A DNA stretch of 64,000 nt from Leucobacter denitrificans (lineage in GTDB: Bacteria; Actinomycetota; Actinomycetes; Actinomycetales; Microbacteriaceae): NCBI RefSeq assembly GCF_014396385.1, contig NZ_CP060716.1:1054001-1118000 (forward strand), read 5' to 3'. How positions within the stretch are numbered: the stretch's first letter is position 1; every line of letters starts with the position of its first letter. The position numbers and the translations under genes are program-made. Below are positions 53,670-62,730 of the stretch, piece by piece. The notes beneath the pieces are model-generated. The model worked only from the letters and a program-made list of their open reading frames with translations, had not been told where the DNA came from and did not search any database.

Positions 53670-54004
53670 ATGGCCCAACACAAAAACAAAGGACGACGCT
53701 ACTCGGCTGAAGAGAAAGCCGCTGCGGTCAGGATGGTGCGCACTCTCCGCGCTGAGCTCGGCACAAGCCAAGGAACAGCGACGCGCGTCGCTGACCAGCT
53801 CGGTTACGGGGTTGAATCAGTGCGTGCACCTGGGTGCGTCAAGCCGACATCGATGACGGCGTTCAAGCCGGTGTCACGACCGATGACCAGACCCGGATGC
53901 GTGAACTTGAGCAAGAGAACCGTGAGCTCAAGCGTGCGAATGAAATCTTAAAGCGGGCCGCGTCTTTCTTCGGGGCGGAGCTCGACCGCCAACACAAGAT
54001 GTAG
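53670..54004 (+). pseudogene. IS3-family orfA, frameshifted
   Basis: Begins MAQHKNKGRRYSAEEKAAAV with the helix-turn-helix of IS3 orfA. After GVESVRA the frame shifts near 53828. The expected continuation, WVRQADIDDG and then the leucine-zipper part ELEQENRELKRANEILKRA, is read in a different frame and ends at TAG 54002-54004. The shift lies in the middle of the gene, not at the usual programmed site at the orfA-orfB junction, so it is probably a lesion. Confidence 0.85.
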
Positions 54005-54914
54005 TGGATTTCATCAATCGCAACAAGGATGACATTGTGGCTGGTCGTCGTCTGGGGGTCGAGCGCATTTGCAGCGCGCTGCAGGTGGCCCCGTCGACGT
54101 ATTACGCCGCCAACGGCAGGCCGGCCTCAGCGCGTCAGGTGCGAGATGCGGAGCTTGCTCCGCTGCTACTCGAAATCTGGGAATCGAACTACTCGGTCTA
54201 TGGGGTGCGCAAGCTCTGGAAAGCAGCGAAGCGAGCCGGTATCAATATTGGCCGAGACCAGGTGGGCAGGCTCATGAAAGTCCTCGAGATCGAGGGAGTA
54301 CGACGTGAGAAACGAGTAAAGACCACCAAGCCCGACCCGGTGTCTGTGCGACATCCTGACCTCGTGAATCGGGTGTTCTCAGCGGACGGTTGTGGGTGAC
54401 GGATCTGACGTTCGTGCCAACCTGGAAGGGTGTCGCCTACGTGTGCTTCATCATCGACGTATTCGACCGCGCGATTGTCGGATGGCGGTGTGCATCAACC
54501 ATGAAGACCGAGACCGTGCTCGACGCGATCGAAATGGCTCGCTGGTCACGAGGCAAGAAGCTCCCCGAACTTCGATGCCATTCCGATGCAGGGTCTCAAT
54601 TCACATCCATCCGTTACGGAGAACGCCTCGCCGAGATCGGGGCAACGCCCTCGATCGGGACGGTTGGCGATAGCTACGATAACGCTCTGGCCGAGTCCGT
54701 GAATGGGTATTACAAGGCTGAGCTCGTGCGCGGGCCTGCGAAAAAGGGGCCTTGGAAAACGATTGATGACCTTGAACTCGCGACGCTGGGTTGGGTGCAC
54801 TGGCACAACACCGAGCGCCTGCACGGATACCTCGGCGACGTGCCGCCTGCAGAGTTCGAAGCGGCATTCTATGCTGGGATCACCAGCGCCAAAGAACTGG
54901 TCGAACTCAAATGA
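54004..54914 (+). pseudogene. IS3-family orfB transposase, frameshifted
   Basis: First part (to about 54389) carries the HTH_21 segment YSVYGVRKLWKAAKRAGI. The second part, in another frame, holds the DDE core: WVTDLTF, HSDAGSQF and NALAESVNG. At the switch the usual PNRLW-type residues are missing, which suggests a deletion of roughly ten bases near 54386-54392. The GTG start overlaps the orfA stop. Confidence 0.85.
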
Positions 54915-55008
54915 GCTGAGTCTCTAAGAAACCCAGGGCGCTTCACAGCGTTACCAACAACAGCTACGTCCCAGCATTCACGTATGGGAACATGACAAAG
55001 TTTATGGT

Positions 55009-55155
55009 ATGAATAATGAGATCTATCGTAACTATTTAGTCGGCATACCCAGCGGAGTCGCAGTGCGTGTCACGGTTAAGGGCCTCGGAAATGTTGTCGG
55101 CTGCGATAATACTCCAGGAAGCTCAGGAGTGACCAATCTCACTTGTCAATACTGA
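55009..55155 (+). pseudogene. tail fragment of a possible secreted protein
   Basis: Codes 48 residues ending GVTNLTCQY, with YLVGIPSGVAVRV inside. In a shifted frame the DNA just upstream (from about 54947) codes a related-looking stretch (SVTNNSYVPAFTYGNM), so this is probably the 3' end of a larger gene cut by the IS and a frameshift. It overlaps the convergent polymerase gene by ten bases. No family recognised. Confidence 0.4.
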
Positions 55156-56531
55156 AAAGGTGCGTTAAAAACATGGGAATTCTTCCGTAATCGTTGCCCT
55201 TTAGGTTGCACTTCATTGGAGAAGTTTGCTATGAATGCGAACATCAGTAGAGCGAGTGCTGCTGGAATAGTCTCCCAAAGAGGGAAGGCGAAACCAATAG
55301 AAAGGAAAGTAACTGCTGCTGCAACCACTTCGATTGAACGTCTCCGTAATGCCGACACTGCCATGGTCGCTAGGACAACCAAAAGCATACCGACACCTAA
55401 AAGCCCTAGACTCGAGAGCGAGCCCATCATTGCGTTCTCGAGAAGCAGGCCCGTCTCATCGAAGATCTGCCGCGAAGCAACTCCCGGTCCGACTCCGAGC
55501 ATCTGATTAGTTTCGTATAGGGCTTGCGCTTGTTGAAATGCAAGCCCAGAACGATACTCCGTAGATCCAGCAGCTTCATCAGACCCCAAACGCTCTTGGA
55601 GTACTGGGTTCATCCAAATTATCGCCCCAATTACCGCGAAGAACGCGACGCCAAACGTCTTAGTCATGACGGATGTCTGAGAAAGCCCGAGTAAAACAAT
55701 CAGCCCGGCCAAAGCACCCACCGCAAGCCCGATCACTCCACTTCGAGAAGCTGTGGAGGCCGTCGCTACGGCAGAAATAATCGCTACAACTCCTGGCGCT
55801 AGCTTTCTTTCTCGAATCGCCCACAGCCCCAGAAATACGGACGACATGCCGAAGAATAACCCGTTCATAAGCGGGTGCCCGAGTGACGTCATAACCCGGT
55901 GCACGCTCCAATGCTGATCGAAGGTGTAGAAATTCGCAAGGGGATTGATCCGCGTGAATGTCTCAAATAAGGCAGCGAATGACAGAATCAGTGCGGTTCC
56001 CATCCAGGCCTTCCGCAGAGCAAGTGCGGTGCGTGCTTCGATACGATCTGCAAGTAGTACTGGGATGATGAGCAGAACTACGACAGTCGCTGACCAGATT
56101 GCACTAAAAATTGGCTCATCACTCAATACCACAAGAAGCGTGAGGACCAAGATGGCTAGCACTGCCGGGAGCTTCGCCATGCGTTGGTCTTCGATTCGCC
56201 TGGAACTAATCAGGCGGATGAGCCACACTGATATTATTGCGACGGTCGGCGTGACCGTACCCCGCGGAAAGCCTAAGTCAATCGGAAGATAGGTGATGGG
56301 GAAAAAGGCAAAAACCACCATTGCCACGCTCGGCAGTAGGTAATTTGAGAATGAAAAGGCGAAGATCATACTTCCCAGAAGGAGTAGTCCTATAAAGGCA
56401 GTGCCTGGCAACATGCTCGCGCCAAAGAAGCTGCCCACAACCAGCAGAACAGCAACCACAATCCCAACGACGTGCACTCTCTTCGGGTTGGTATGCGCAC
56501 TTCCCTTCACGTCGAGCCGATTAATCTTCAA
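55146..56531 (-). CDS. O-antigen ligase/polymerase-like membrane protein
   Basis: A 461-residue protein with about 11-12 helices and one large extracytoplasmic loop. The stretch STASRSGVIGLAVGAL is the Wzy_C/O-antigen ligase signature, and a second conserved part is GVGPGVASR in the big loop. It likely joins polysaccharide repeat units outside the membrane. G+C content is visibly lower than in the housekeeping part. Neighbouring epimerase and UDP-sugar dehydrogenase genes on the same strand support a surface polysaccharide role. Confidence 0.85.
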   Translation of the reverse strand: MKINRLDVKGSAHTNPKRVHVVGIVVAVLLVVGSFFGASMLPGTAFIGLLLLGSMIFAFSFSNYLLPSVAMVVFAFFPITYLPIDLGFPRGTVTPTVAIISVWLIRLISSRRIEDQRMAKLPAVLAILVLTLLVVLSDEPIFSAIWSATVVVLLIIPVLLADRIEARTALALRKAWMGTALILSFAALFETFTRINPLANFYTFDQHWSVHRVMTSLGHPLMNGLFFGMSSVFLGLWAIRERKLAPGVVAIISAVATASTASRSGVIGLAVGALAGLIVLLGLSQTSVMTKTFGVAFFAVIGAIIWMNPVLQERLGSDEAAGSTEYRSGLAFQQAQALYETNQMLGVGPGVASRQIFDETGLLLENAMMGSLSSLGLLGVGMLLVVLATMAVSALRRRSIEVVAAAVTFLSIGFAFPLWETIPAALALLMFAFIANFSNEVQPKGQRLRKNSHVFNAPFQY

Positions 56532-56567
56532 TTCACCTACCGTGCGGTTTCGACTAATGGGGTCGGC

Positions 56568-57503
56568 TCAGACTGACTGGAAGTACCAGTCATAGACCTC
56601 GCGCAGCGCGTCAGGTAACGCAGGAGCTCGAAGGTCGTGAATTAACGACTGCAAAAGGCTCGAAGAGGCTTGCGAATGTCGCACATCGCCCGGACGGGGC
56701 TCGGTATAGTCAACTCCGATCGGTGCGGGATGGATCTTACGCAAGATTTCGATTGCTTCGTTAAGCGTCGTGCGGGTACCGAATGCGAGGTTAACTGGAG
56801 ACGGATAGGTCACTTTGCGTAGAGACGCCTTCGCTAAAGCATCAACCACAACGTGCACAGAAGTAAAATCACGTGACTGCTCACCATCTCCGTACACAGT
56901 GAGAGGCTTCCCCTGCTTAAGCGCTTCGATAAATAGAGGAACTACTGCCGCATACGCATGATCAGCTCGCTGCAACGGCCCAAATACGTTAAAGAAGCGA
57001 AAAGCCAAGGTCGGAAGACCATAACTGTGGAGATAGGAATTTGTTAGAGACTCCGTCGCCAGTTTGCTCACTGCATACGGACTTACCGGCTGCGGAACAA
57101 GCCCTTCACTCTTCGGAAGAGTCGGATTCGCCCCGTAAACTGATGACGACGACGCAGAGACCACGTGTTCAAGCCCGTGGACCCGCGCGGCTTCGAGTAC
57201 GTTCAACGTACCGATCACATTCACGTCAAGCGAGGACCGCGGATCTTTGATCGATCGTGGCACCGAAGGAAGGGCACCGAGATGCACGACACGGTGTACT
57301 CCTGCGAACGCGCTCAGTACCTCATCTTGGTTTCTGAGGTCACCCTCAATCACTTTGACACGGGGATCAACGTATTCACGTCGGATACCGGTCGAAAAGT
57401 CATCAAAGATACGTATCTCTGAGACTTCGGTCTCTTCCATAAATCGTTCAACGAGATTCGCGCCGATGAACCCGGCGCCACCGGTTATGGCTACTGAAAT
57501 CAC
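56568..57503 (-). CDS. NAD-dependent nucleotide-sugar epimerase/dehydratase
   Basis: A 311-residue short-chain dehydrogenase-type enzyme. Rossmann loop GGAGFIG at 8-14, SSSSVYG with the catalytic Ser region, and YAVSK with the catalytic Tyr/Lys near 145. It resembles UDP-glucose/UDP-GlcNAc 4-epimerases. It would supply a precursor for the polysaccharide built by the neighbouring genes. The exact sugar cannot be told. Confidence 0.88.
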   Translation of the reverse strand: MISVAITGGAGFIGANLVERFMEETEVSEIRIFDDFSTGIRREYVDPRVKVIEGDLRNQDEVLSAFAGVHRVVHLGALPSVPRSIKDPRSSLDVNVIGTLNVLEAARVHGLEHVVSASSSSVYGANPTLPKSEGLVPQPVSPYAVSKLATESLTNSYLHSYGLPTLAFRFFNVFGPLQRADHAYAAVVPLFIEALKQGKPLTVYGDGEQSRDFTSVHVVVDALAKASLRKVTYPSPVNLAFGTRTTLNEAIEILRKIHPAPIGVDYTEPRPGDVRHSQASSSLLQSLIHDLRAPALPDALREVYDWYFQSV

Positions 57504-57529
57504 GTTCCACCTCTCATAGCAATCAATGA

Positions 57530-58798
57530 CTACAGGCGCTCGACAGCAGGCCCGCGAAGCACGTTCTTCGTATCCAGAACTGGCACCTGCAAGCCCTCAA
57601 TCAGCCTCAAATCGACATCGTCATGATCGGTTATGAGAACCACCGCGTCTGCGCGTTCCAAAGCCTCCAGGTCAAGACCAACACGTTCGACGCCTTCTGG
57701 CCAACGGTGGGGCTCAACGTATGAATCGAATGCGATGAGGTTCACGCCATAATCACGGAGGAGATCGATTATACGAAGAGAGGGCGCTTCTCTAGTGTCG
57801 CCCGTTCCCCTCTTGTACGCGAGTCCAACAAGCAGCACCGTCGCACCTCTGGCAACAGTGCCTGCCTGGTTGAGTAACATCGTTAGACGGCTCACCACAT
57901 AATCGGGCATATGCTCATTTACATCGTTCGCGAGCTCCACGAATCGGAACGATCGTCCAAGCTTCCTCCTCACCTCCCAGGAGAGGTAACTCGGGTCCAC
58001 GGGAAGGCAGTGTCCACCAACGCCAGGTCCAGGGGTGAACTCCATGAAGCCAAACGGCTTTGTACTTGCAGCCTCGATGGATTCCCAGACGTTTACACCG
58101 AGCTGATGGGCGAAAACAGCGAGCTCGTTCACCAGCGCGATGTTGACGTGCCGAAAGGTATTTTCGAGAAGCTTCGTGAGTTCCGCTTCCCGAGTTCCAC
58201 TCACCGCCACAGTCGTGTCAACAAGACGATCGTAAAATTCCTGCACCTTTTCAAGGGAAATCGGGGAGGTTCCAGAAACGACCTTCGGAGTCTCAACGAA
58301 TCCCCAAGTCTTGTTCCCTGGGTCAATACGCTCCGGACTATATCCGACGTAAAAGTCCTGGTCGACTTTCAGACCCGAGACTTCCTCAAGGATCGGAACT
58401 AGGAGTTCCTCAGTGGTGCCAGGATAAGTTGTGGATTCGAGTACCACCGTAGCGCCGGGAGAAAGGTATTCCGCCAAACTTCGCGCAGAACTTTCAACAA
58501 AACTTAAATCAGGGAGGGATTCCTTAAGCGGCGTAGGAACGGTGATCACCGCAATGTCAAACCCTTCAGCGGCAGCATAGTCTTCGCTGGGAACGTAGTT
58601 TTGTGAGTCAACAGCAGCAGCAAGCTCCTCGGAGCTCACGTCATCAACATAAGACTCACCCGAACGCAGCCCCGCAACTCGCTTGGAGTCAAGATCGAGT
58701 CCCACTACATTGAACCCAACTTTGACAGCCCGCATGGCGACAGGTAATCCAACATAACCTTGACCGATAACAACTAGTTTCTGAGGTTCAGTGTCCAT
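57530..58798 (-). CDS. UDP-sugar 6-dehydrogenase (WecC/WbpA type)
   Basis: A 422-residue dehydrogenase. It begins with IGQGYVGLP, has the middle helix region with TVPTPLKE and ESTTYPGTTEE, and the catalytic cysteine in GVGGHCLPVDP near residue 264. It also has the C-terminal domain with GLAYKRGTGDTREAP. Such enzymes oxidise UDP-GlcNAc or UDP-ManNAc at C6 to uronic acids. ATG 58798 is chosen from homology; the longer frame upstream has no family similarity. Same strand as the epimerase. Confidence 0.9.
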   Translation of the reverse strand: MDTEPQKLVVIGQGYVGLPVAMRAVKVGFNVVGLDLDSKRVAGLRSGESYVDDVSSEELAAAVDSQNYVPSEDYAAAEGFDIAVITVPTPLKESLPDLSFVESSARSLAEYLSPGATVVLESTTYPGTTEELLVPILEEVSGLKVDQDFYVGYSPERIDPGNKTWGFVETPKVVSGTSPISLEKVQEFYDRLVDTTVAVSGTREAELTKLLENTFRHVNIALVNELAVFAHQLGVNVWESIEAASTKPFGFMEFTPGPGVGGHCLPVDPSYLSWEVRRKLGRSFRFVELANDVNEHMPDYVVSRLTMLLNQAGTVARGATVLLVGLAYKRGTGDTREAPSLRIIDLLRDYGVNLIAFDSYVEPHRWPEGVERVGLDLEALERADAVVLITDHDDVDLRLIEGLQVPVLDTKNVLRGPAVERL

Positions 58799-59156
58799 GA
58801 CCGACTCGGAGCCTTCCTGATTCTTATATTTTAACGAGCGCAGGCGCCCACAGGCTATTTGGCTACCACACTTACGTAAGAACTTAAATCCTAAGCAACA
58901 TGCGCTCAATGCCGCTCATAATGCGAGAGTGATTCCGAACGATAGCTTACTCGCAAATCCACGCGAGTTTCGACCCAAAGGGCTGTCCTTCGCACAAAAG
59001 CCGCTCTACGACTAAGGTTCTTGGCCACGGCCTGCTTGCATAAATCCCAGGACGCGGGCCAAAGAGTTTCAGTCACCCCACAGCGCGCCCGTCTACATAT
59101 GCGCTGAAGAGTGCGCCCGTACGCTGATTTGAGACAACGCTAAGGAGAATCTGTTA
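58799..59156. other. intergenic region before IS remnants
   Basis: Roughly 360 bases upstream of the dehydrogenase gene. It should hold the promoter of the leftward polysaccharide genes. It contains a ten-base palindrome, CTTACGTAAG, near 58869-58880. The last part probably includes the left end of the following IS, but no matching right end is left to prove it. Confidence 0.4.
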
Positions 59157-59447
59157 ATGTCAGATCGTCGGAAGTTCACGGCTGCGTTCAAGGCTGACGA
59201 GGTGGAGTTGGTGATCACCTCGGGGCGCCCGGTAGCTCAGGTCGCGCCGGAAATCGGTGTCAACGAGGACACGCTGGGGAACTGGGTGCGCACGTGGCGA
59301 GAGGAGCATCCGGAGGCGGGGGCTGCCGATCCTGGCCCGGTGGAGTGGGCCAAACATCAAGCGTTACAGGCAGAGAACGCGGAGCTGAAGCGGGAGATCA
59401 AGTTCCTGGGAAAAGTCAGCGCCTTCTTCGCCGCGAAGCAACGATGA
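59157..59447 (+). CDS. IS3-family orfA
   Basis: A complete 96-residue transposase helper: helix-turn-helix (FTAAFKADEVELVITSGRPV, then EIGVNEDTLGNWVRTW) and a short leucine-zipper part with LQAENAELKREIKFL. ATG follows AAGGAG. The catalytic orfB that should start at the end of this gene is absent; the sequence changes just beyond the stop into an oppositely oriented IS fragment. Confidence 0.85.
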   Translation: MSDRRKFTAAFKADEVELVITSGRPVAQVAPEIGVNEDTLGNWVRTWREEHPEAGAADPGPVEWAKHQALQAENAELKREIKFLGKVSAFFAAKQR

Positions 59448-59449
59448 TC

Positions 59450-59583
59450 GACTATTTCGTGTTCGAGGACCATGTTCACGGCGTCATCTTTGAACTGATC
59501 GCTGAATTCGCGTTTAGGGCGGGGTGTAGACATTTGTTTCTCTCCTTCAGTGAAGCGTTTCACTGTCTACAACAAGCATGACA
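59450..59583 (-). mobile_element. second IS3-type remnant, head only
   Basis: On the minus strand an ATG at 59533, after GAAGGAGAG, starts MSTPRPKREFSDQFKDDAVN, the opening of an IS3-family orfA different from the one at 59157. It is cut after about 24 residues where it meets the first IS near 59455. The likely outer end, reading inward, is TGTCATGCTTGTTGTAGACA near 59583. Confidence 0.7.
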
Positions 59584-59624
59584 CTTCAGCGATCAGTGGC
59601 CCAGCCCTGGCCGGGGACGAAGCC

Positions 59625-60560
59625 ATGAGCGCGTTGCAGGATGCCCTCACCGACTATCTGGAGTTGCGTCATAATCTCGGGTACAAGTTGGCCGATGCGG
59701 GCCGGCTACTTCCAAGGTTCGTGGCCTGGCTCGAGGAGACCGAGCAGGCCAGCATCACGATCCAGAACGCGTTGACCTGGTGTCAGTTGCCGGAGGTTCC
59801 GTCGGAAAGTGTGGTCTGGTCAGCCCGGATGACGGCCGTTCGTGGCTTCGCCCGCTATCTGTCGGGCATCGATCAGAATACCCAAGTCCCACCGACTGGG
59901 CTACTGCCATCACGGCAACGTTGGCGGGCCCCATTCGTCTTCACCGCTGAGGATATCGCGGCGCTCATGAGCCAGGCCGACACCTCGTTAGATCCCCGGC
60001 TGCCGGCGGCGACATACACCACCTTGATTGGGTTGCTGGCGACGACCGGCTTGCGAATCGGGGAGGCTATCCGATTAACCCGGATGGACGTGGATCTCGT
60101 TGGCAGCTCTCTATTGATTCGGGAATCGAAGTTTGGCAAGACCCGCCACGTTCCGGTCGAAGCCAGCACGGTCGCGGCGTTGCGTAGGTATGCACGGCAA
60201 CGCGACAGGTTCCATCCGAAGCCAGCGACGAATAGTTTCTTCGTCACCATCACGGGGAAGACGTTGCTCTATCCGGTTGTGCAGAAAACATTCCGGGGTC
60301 TTTGTGTTGATGCGGGAATCGGTGTCGGCGTCGCGAAGCGTCCCCACCTCCACGCCTTTCGGCACACCTTCGCCGTGATGACGTTAGTCGGTTGGTACCA
60401 AAACGGTGTCGATGTTGATGCGCACCTGCCCTACCTGTCGACCTATCTGGGGCACCGGGACCCTCGTTTCACTTACTGGTATCTGTCGGCCGCACCCGAA
60501 CTGTTGGCATTGGCCGCCGACCGTCTGCAACAGCGCAACGATGGGCGGGCGCAGTCATGA
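59625..60560 (+). CDS. tyrosine recombinase, second of a trio type
   Basis: A 311-residue site-specific recombinase. N-terminal SAM-like binding domain at about 1-90. Catalytic residues: R144 in TTGLRIGE, a Lys near 169-172, H243 and R246 in HAFRHTF, H277 in LGHRDP, and Tyr at 286. It resembles the middle member of the three-recombinase sets found in actinobacterial mobile elements. ATG 59625 follows GGGGACGAA; the open frame extends upstream into IS-derived DNA. Its stop overlaps the next recombinase start by four bases. Confidence 0.88.
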   Translation: MSALQDALTDYLELRHNLGYKLADAGRLLPRFVAWLEETEQASITIQNALTWCQLPEVPSESVVWSARMTAVRGFARYLSGIDQNTQVPPTGLLPSRQRWRAPFVFTAEDIAALMSQADTSLDPRLPAATYTTLIGLLATTGLRIGEAIRLTRMDVDLVGSSLLIRESKFGKTRHVPVEASTVAALRRYARQRDRFHPKPATNSFFVTITGKTLLYPVVQKTFRGLCVDAGIGVGVAKRPHLHAFRHTFAVMTLVGWYQNGVDVDAHLPYLSTYLGHRDPRFTYWYLSAAPELLALAADRLQQRNDGRAQS

Positions 60561-61546
60561 GCCAGATCGCACCGACCGTCCAAATGTTCTTCACTGATTA
60601 CTTGGCCAAACAACGCCAGGCCAGCGTCCACACGATCTCCTCTTATCGGGATACCCTACGATTACTGTTCGCTTTCCTTACGCAACGCATTGGGAAGTCC
60701 CCGTCGGCCCTGGACTGGGACGACCTTGGCCATGACATCATCAGCGCATTCCTTGACCATCTCGAAACCGAGCGTGACAATAGCGCGCGAACCCGCAACA
60801 CCCGACTCGGTGCCCTGCGTTCACTGTTCCGCTATGCCTCTCTGCAGCATCCTGAGCACGCCGAACTCATCGCCCGCGTGTTGGGGATTCCACCGAAACG
60901 ATTTACCAAAGCAACCGTCTCCTACCTGACAGCGGTCGAAGTGGATGCGTTGTTAGCTGCACCAGATCTGACCCGTTGGGAAGGGCGCCGCGACCACGCC
61001 CTACTGATGCTCTGCATCCAGACCGGGCTGCGCGTATCAGAGCTGACTGGTCTGAATTGTGCCGACATCGCCACCGGCACCGGGGCCCACGTACGATGCC
61101 AAGGCAAGGGGCGCAAGGAACGTGCCGTCCCGTTGACCACCCCGACTGCGACGGTCTTGCATGAATGGTTGATCGAGCGAGCCGGCAGCCCCAGCGAACC
61201 TTTGTTTCCAACCCGGACCGGGCGACGGCTCAGCCGTGATGCCGTCGACCAACGACTGACCGTTCACAGAGTTGTCGCCTCCAAAAACTGTGCCACGTTG
61301 CAAACGAAAAGGCTCAGCCCTCACAGTTTGCGGCACACCACCGCGATGACGCTTTTGCAGGCCGGGGTCGACACCACCGTCATCGCGCTTTGGCTCGGTC
61401 ACGCCGACACCCGCTCCACGAACGCGTACCTGCACGCCGACATGACTATCAAAGAACGAGCTCTCGCGCTCACCACTCCGGTCACGTCACGGGCCGGCCG
61501 ATACCAACCAGCCGACACGCTCCTCGCGTTTCTTGAAGGGCTGTAA
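60557..61546 (+). CDS. tyrosine recombinase, third of a trio type
   Basis: A 329-residue recombinase. N-terminal core-binding domain with QASVHTISSYRDTLRLL. Catalytic residues R159 in TGLRVSE, K184 in GKGRKER, H256 and R259 in HSLRHTT, H282 in LGHAD, Y291 in YLHADM. It closely resembles the last member of recombinase-in-trio elements. Translationally coupled to the preceding recombinase. Intact. Confidence 0.92.
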   Translation: MSQIAPTVQMFFTDYLAKQRQASVHTISSYRDTLRLLFAFLTQRIGKSPSALDWDDLGHDIISAFLDHLETERDNSARTRNTRLGALRSLFRYASLQHPEHAELIARVLGIPPKRFTKATVSYLTAVEVDALLAAPDLTRWEGRRDHALLMLCIQTGLRVSELTGLNCADIATGTGAHVRCQGKGRKERAVPLTTPTATVLHEWLIERAGSPSEPLFPTRTGRRLSRDAVDQRLTVHRVVASKNCATLQTKRLSPHSLRHTTAMTLLQAGVDTTVIALWLGHADTRSTNAYLHADMTIKERALALTTPVTSRAGRYQPADTLLAFLEGL

Positions 61547-61683
61547 TTATGTCGATAAGTTCTTTGGTGCCGTAGCTCCGCAGCCCTTGCAAGAGAAGGA
61601 GATTACCGTTGGCCCACTTGACATATCGGCATAATCACGGACTCGGCATAAGTCAATCTATGCGGATATCCGCATAGATTGAC
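61547..61683. repeat. palindromic site cluster downstream of the recombinases
   Basis: Contains a perfect 32-base palindrome at 61652-61683 (half GTCAATCTATGCGGAT). Related half-sites TTATGTCGATAAG (about 61549) and, inverted, CATATCGGCATAA (61622-61634) and GGCATAAGTC (61646-61655) share the pattern TATGNNGAT. This looks like an array of recombinase-binding half-sites marking the right end of the recombinase element. Function inferred. Confidence 0.6.
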
Positions 61684-61920
61684 GAGCTGGGCTACTTGCC
61701 GATCGATGGGCAAGGGGCACGCCTGCTGTTCCGAGTGATTGCAGACGCGTACGAGAAACGCAGCATCATGTACACCTCAAATCTCGAGTTCTCGAGATGG
61801 GGGACCGTGTTCGGGGACGAGCAGATGGCGGCGGCGATTATCGACCGGACAGTTCACCACGGCCGCATGCTCAGGTTTAAAGGAGGGTCGTATCGGGTAG
61901 CCCACGCCACCATGAAATAA
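61681..61920 (+). pseudogene. istB: IS21-family IstB, C-terminal fragment
   Basis: Codes DELGYLPIDGQGARLLFRVI, beginning at the Walker B aspartate-glutamate, then TSNLEFSRWGTVFGDEQMAAA and a short tail ending ATMK. This is the last third of the AAA+ helper ATPase of IS21 elements. The upstream part is missing; the fragment starts exactly at the end of the palindrome at 61652-61683, so the recombinase element probably interrupted it. Confidence 0.88.
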
Positions 61921-62040
61921 GCTCAGCAGCACCAAACAATCAGTAATTCAATAGCGGAAGACGTGCTCGATGAGCAGGCGTGCACAGATGGCTCAATTTG
62001 AGCCGCTCAGGTGGCTCAATTCTTGTGCGCACATGGCTCA
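61921..62040 (+). mobile_element. IS21-type right end
   Basis: After the istB fragment TGGCTCAA occurs at about 61989, 62009 and 62034 with GAGCCGCTCAGG between the first two. Multiple spaced terminal repeats of this type are characteristic of IS21-family ends. Confidence 0.55.
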
Positions 62041-62044
62041 ACAA

Positions 62045-62199
62045 AATTTGACAAAACACAAGAAACCAAAGCATACGTCGAGAAAAGACTCGAAGAAGGC
62101 CGAAGTAAACGAGAGATCCGCCGCTGCATCAAACGCTATATCGCTCGGCATCTGTACCGCACTCTAAACACCACTCATGCGGCCCTAATCACCGCTTGA
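62045..62199 (+). pseudogene. IS110-like transposase, C-terminal fragment
   Basis: Codes about 50 residues ending YVEKRLEEGRSKREIRRCIK, then RYIARHLYRTL and a short tail. The pattern EGRSKREIRRCIKRYIARHLY matches the very end of IS110/IS116/IS902 transposases. The rest of the gene is missing. It abuts the truncated secreted-protein gene on the opposite strand. Confidence 0.65.
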
Positions 62200-62730
62200 C
62201 AAACATAGAAGCGTCTCACGTGCCAGCCAGCGGATGCTCGTTGCGTGGAATGACAGTTCTGCAAACCCCTCAGATCCGAGGTAGGCGTGGGAACCATTGC
62301 TGTCTTGAGAAGAAGTGTTCGTTACCCAGGCGCCTTCGAACCGAATTGCCGTGTCACCGTTCTCGTAGACTCCGAACCCAGCCGCCGTCATCGCTACGGT
62401 TCGCGGCTGCGTTGTAGAGCTTTCTTTCCAAGAAGGGGATTCTTGCAACTCGAACGACGCAGCCCTTTTAGAGTTTGCGGAAGACCCATCCGAGAACTCG
62501 GTGAGTGTGCCTTCTGGATCATTCAGTACATCGGTTGGATATTCTTCCGGAGTTGGGATTGTATTAGGTGTACTCGGACGCGTCTCGGAAAATTCTGATC
62601 GTGGTGCCTCTTGTGGAATCATGACGCCCCGGTCGAGGCCAGCCTCCAGTGGAAAAACCATCATCACATTGACGAGGAAAATGAAGAAAGCGAAACTAGC
62701 CCGACTGGGTAAGGAATCGAGCCGTCTCAT
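62200..62730 (-). pseudogene. truncated secreted protein gene
   Basis: Starts MRRLDSLPSRASFAFFIFLV with one hydrophobic segment (signal anchor), then a Pro/Thr/Ser/Glu-rich linker (about 40-105). The beginning of a jelly-roll-like domain follows (FGVYENGDTAIRFEGAWV, then GFAELSFHATSIRWLA). The domain is cut where the IS110 fragment begins near 62205. Domains of this look often follow in cell-wall or polysaccharide-acting proteins. Broken copy. Confidence 0.6.

Larger units (their letters stand above)
53616..54945 (+). mobile_element. IS3-family insertion sequence, decayed
   Basis: A 1330-base element. Left end TGAAGCGCCCTGGTTCTATT and right end, read inward, TGAAGCGCCCTGGGTTTCTT are imperfect terminal inverted repeats with TG/CA ends. 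No clear target duplication was found. It carries orfA and orfB in IS3 order, both broken by frameshifts, so it is unlikely to move by itself. Confidence 0.88.

Noticed and set aside
53670-54004. IS3 orfA frame change as a programmed frameshift
   Set aside because: It lies in mid-gene just after the helix-turn-helix, far from the orfA-orfB overlap where programmed shifts occur.
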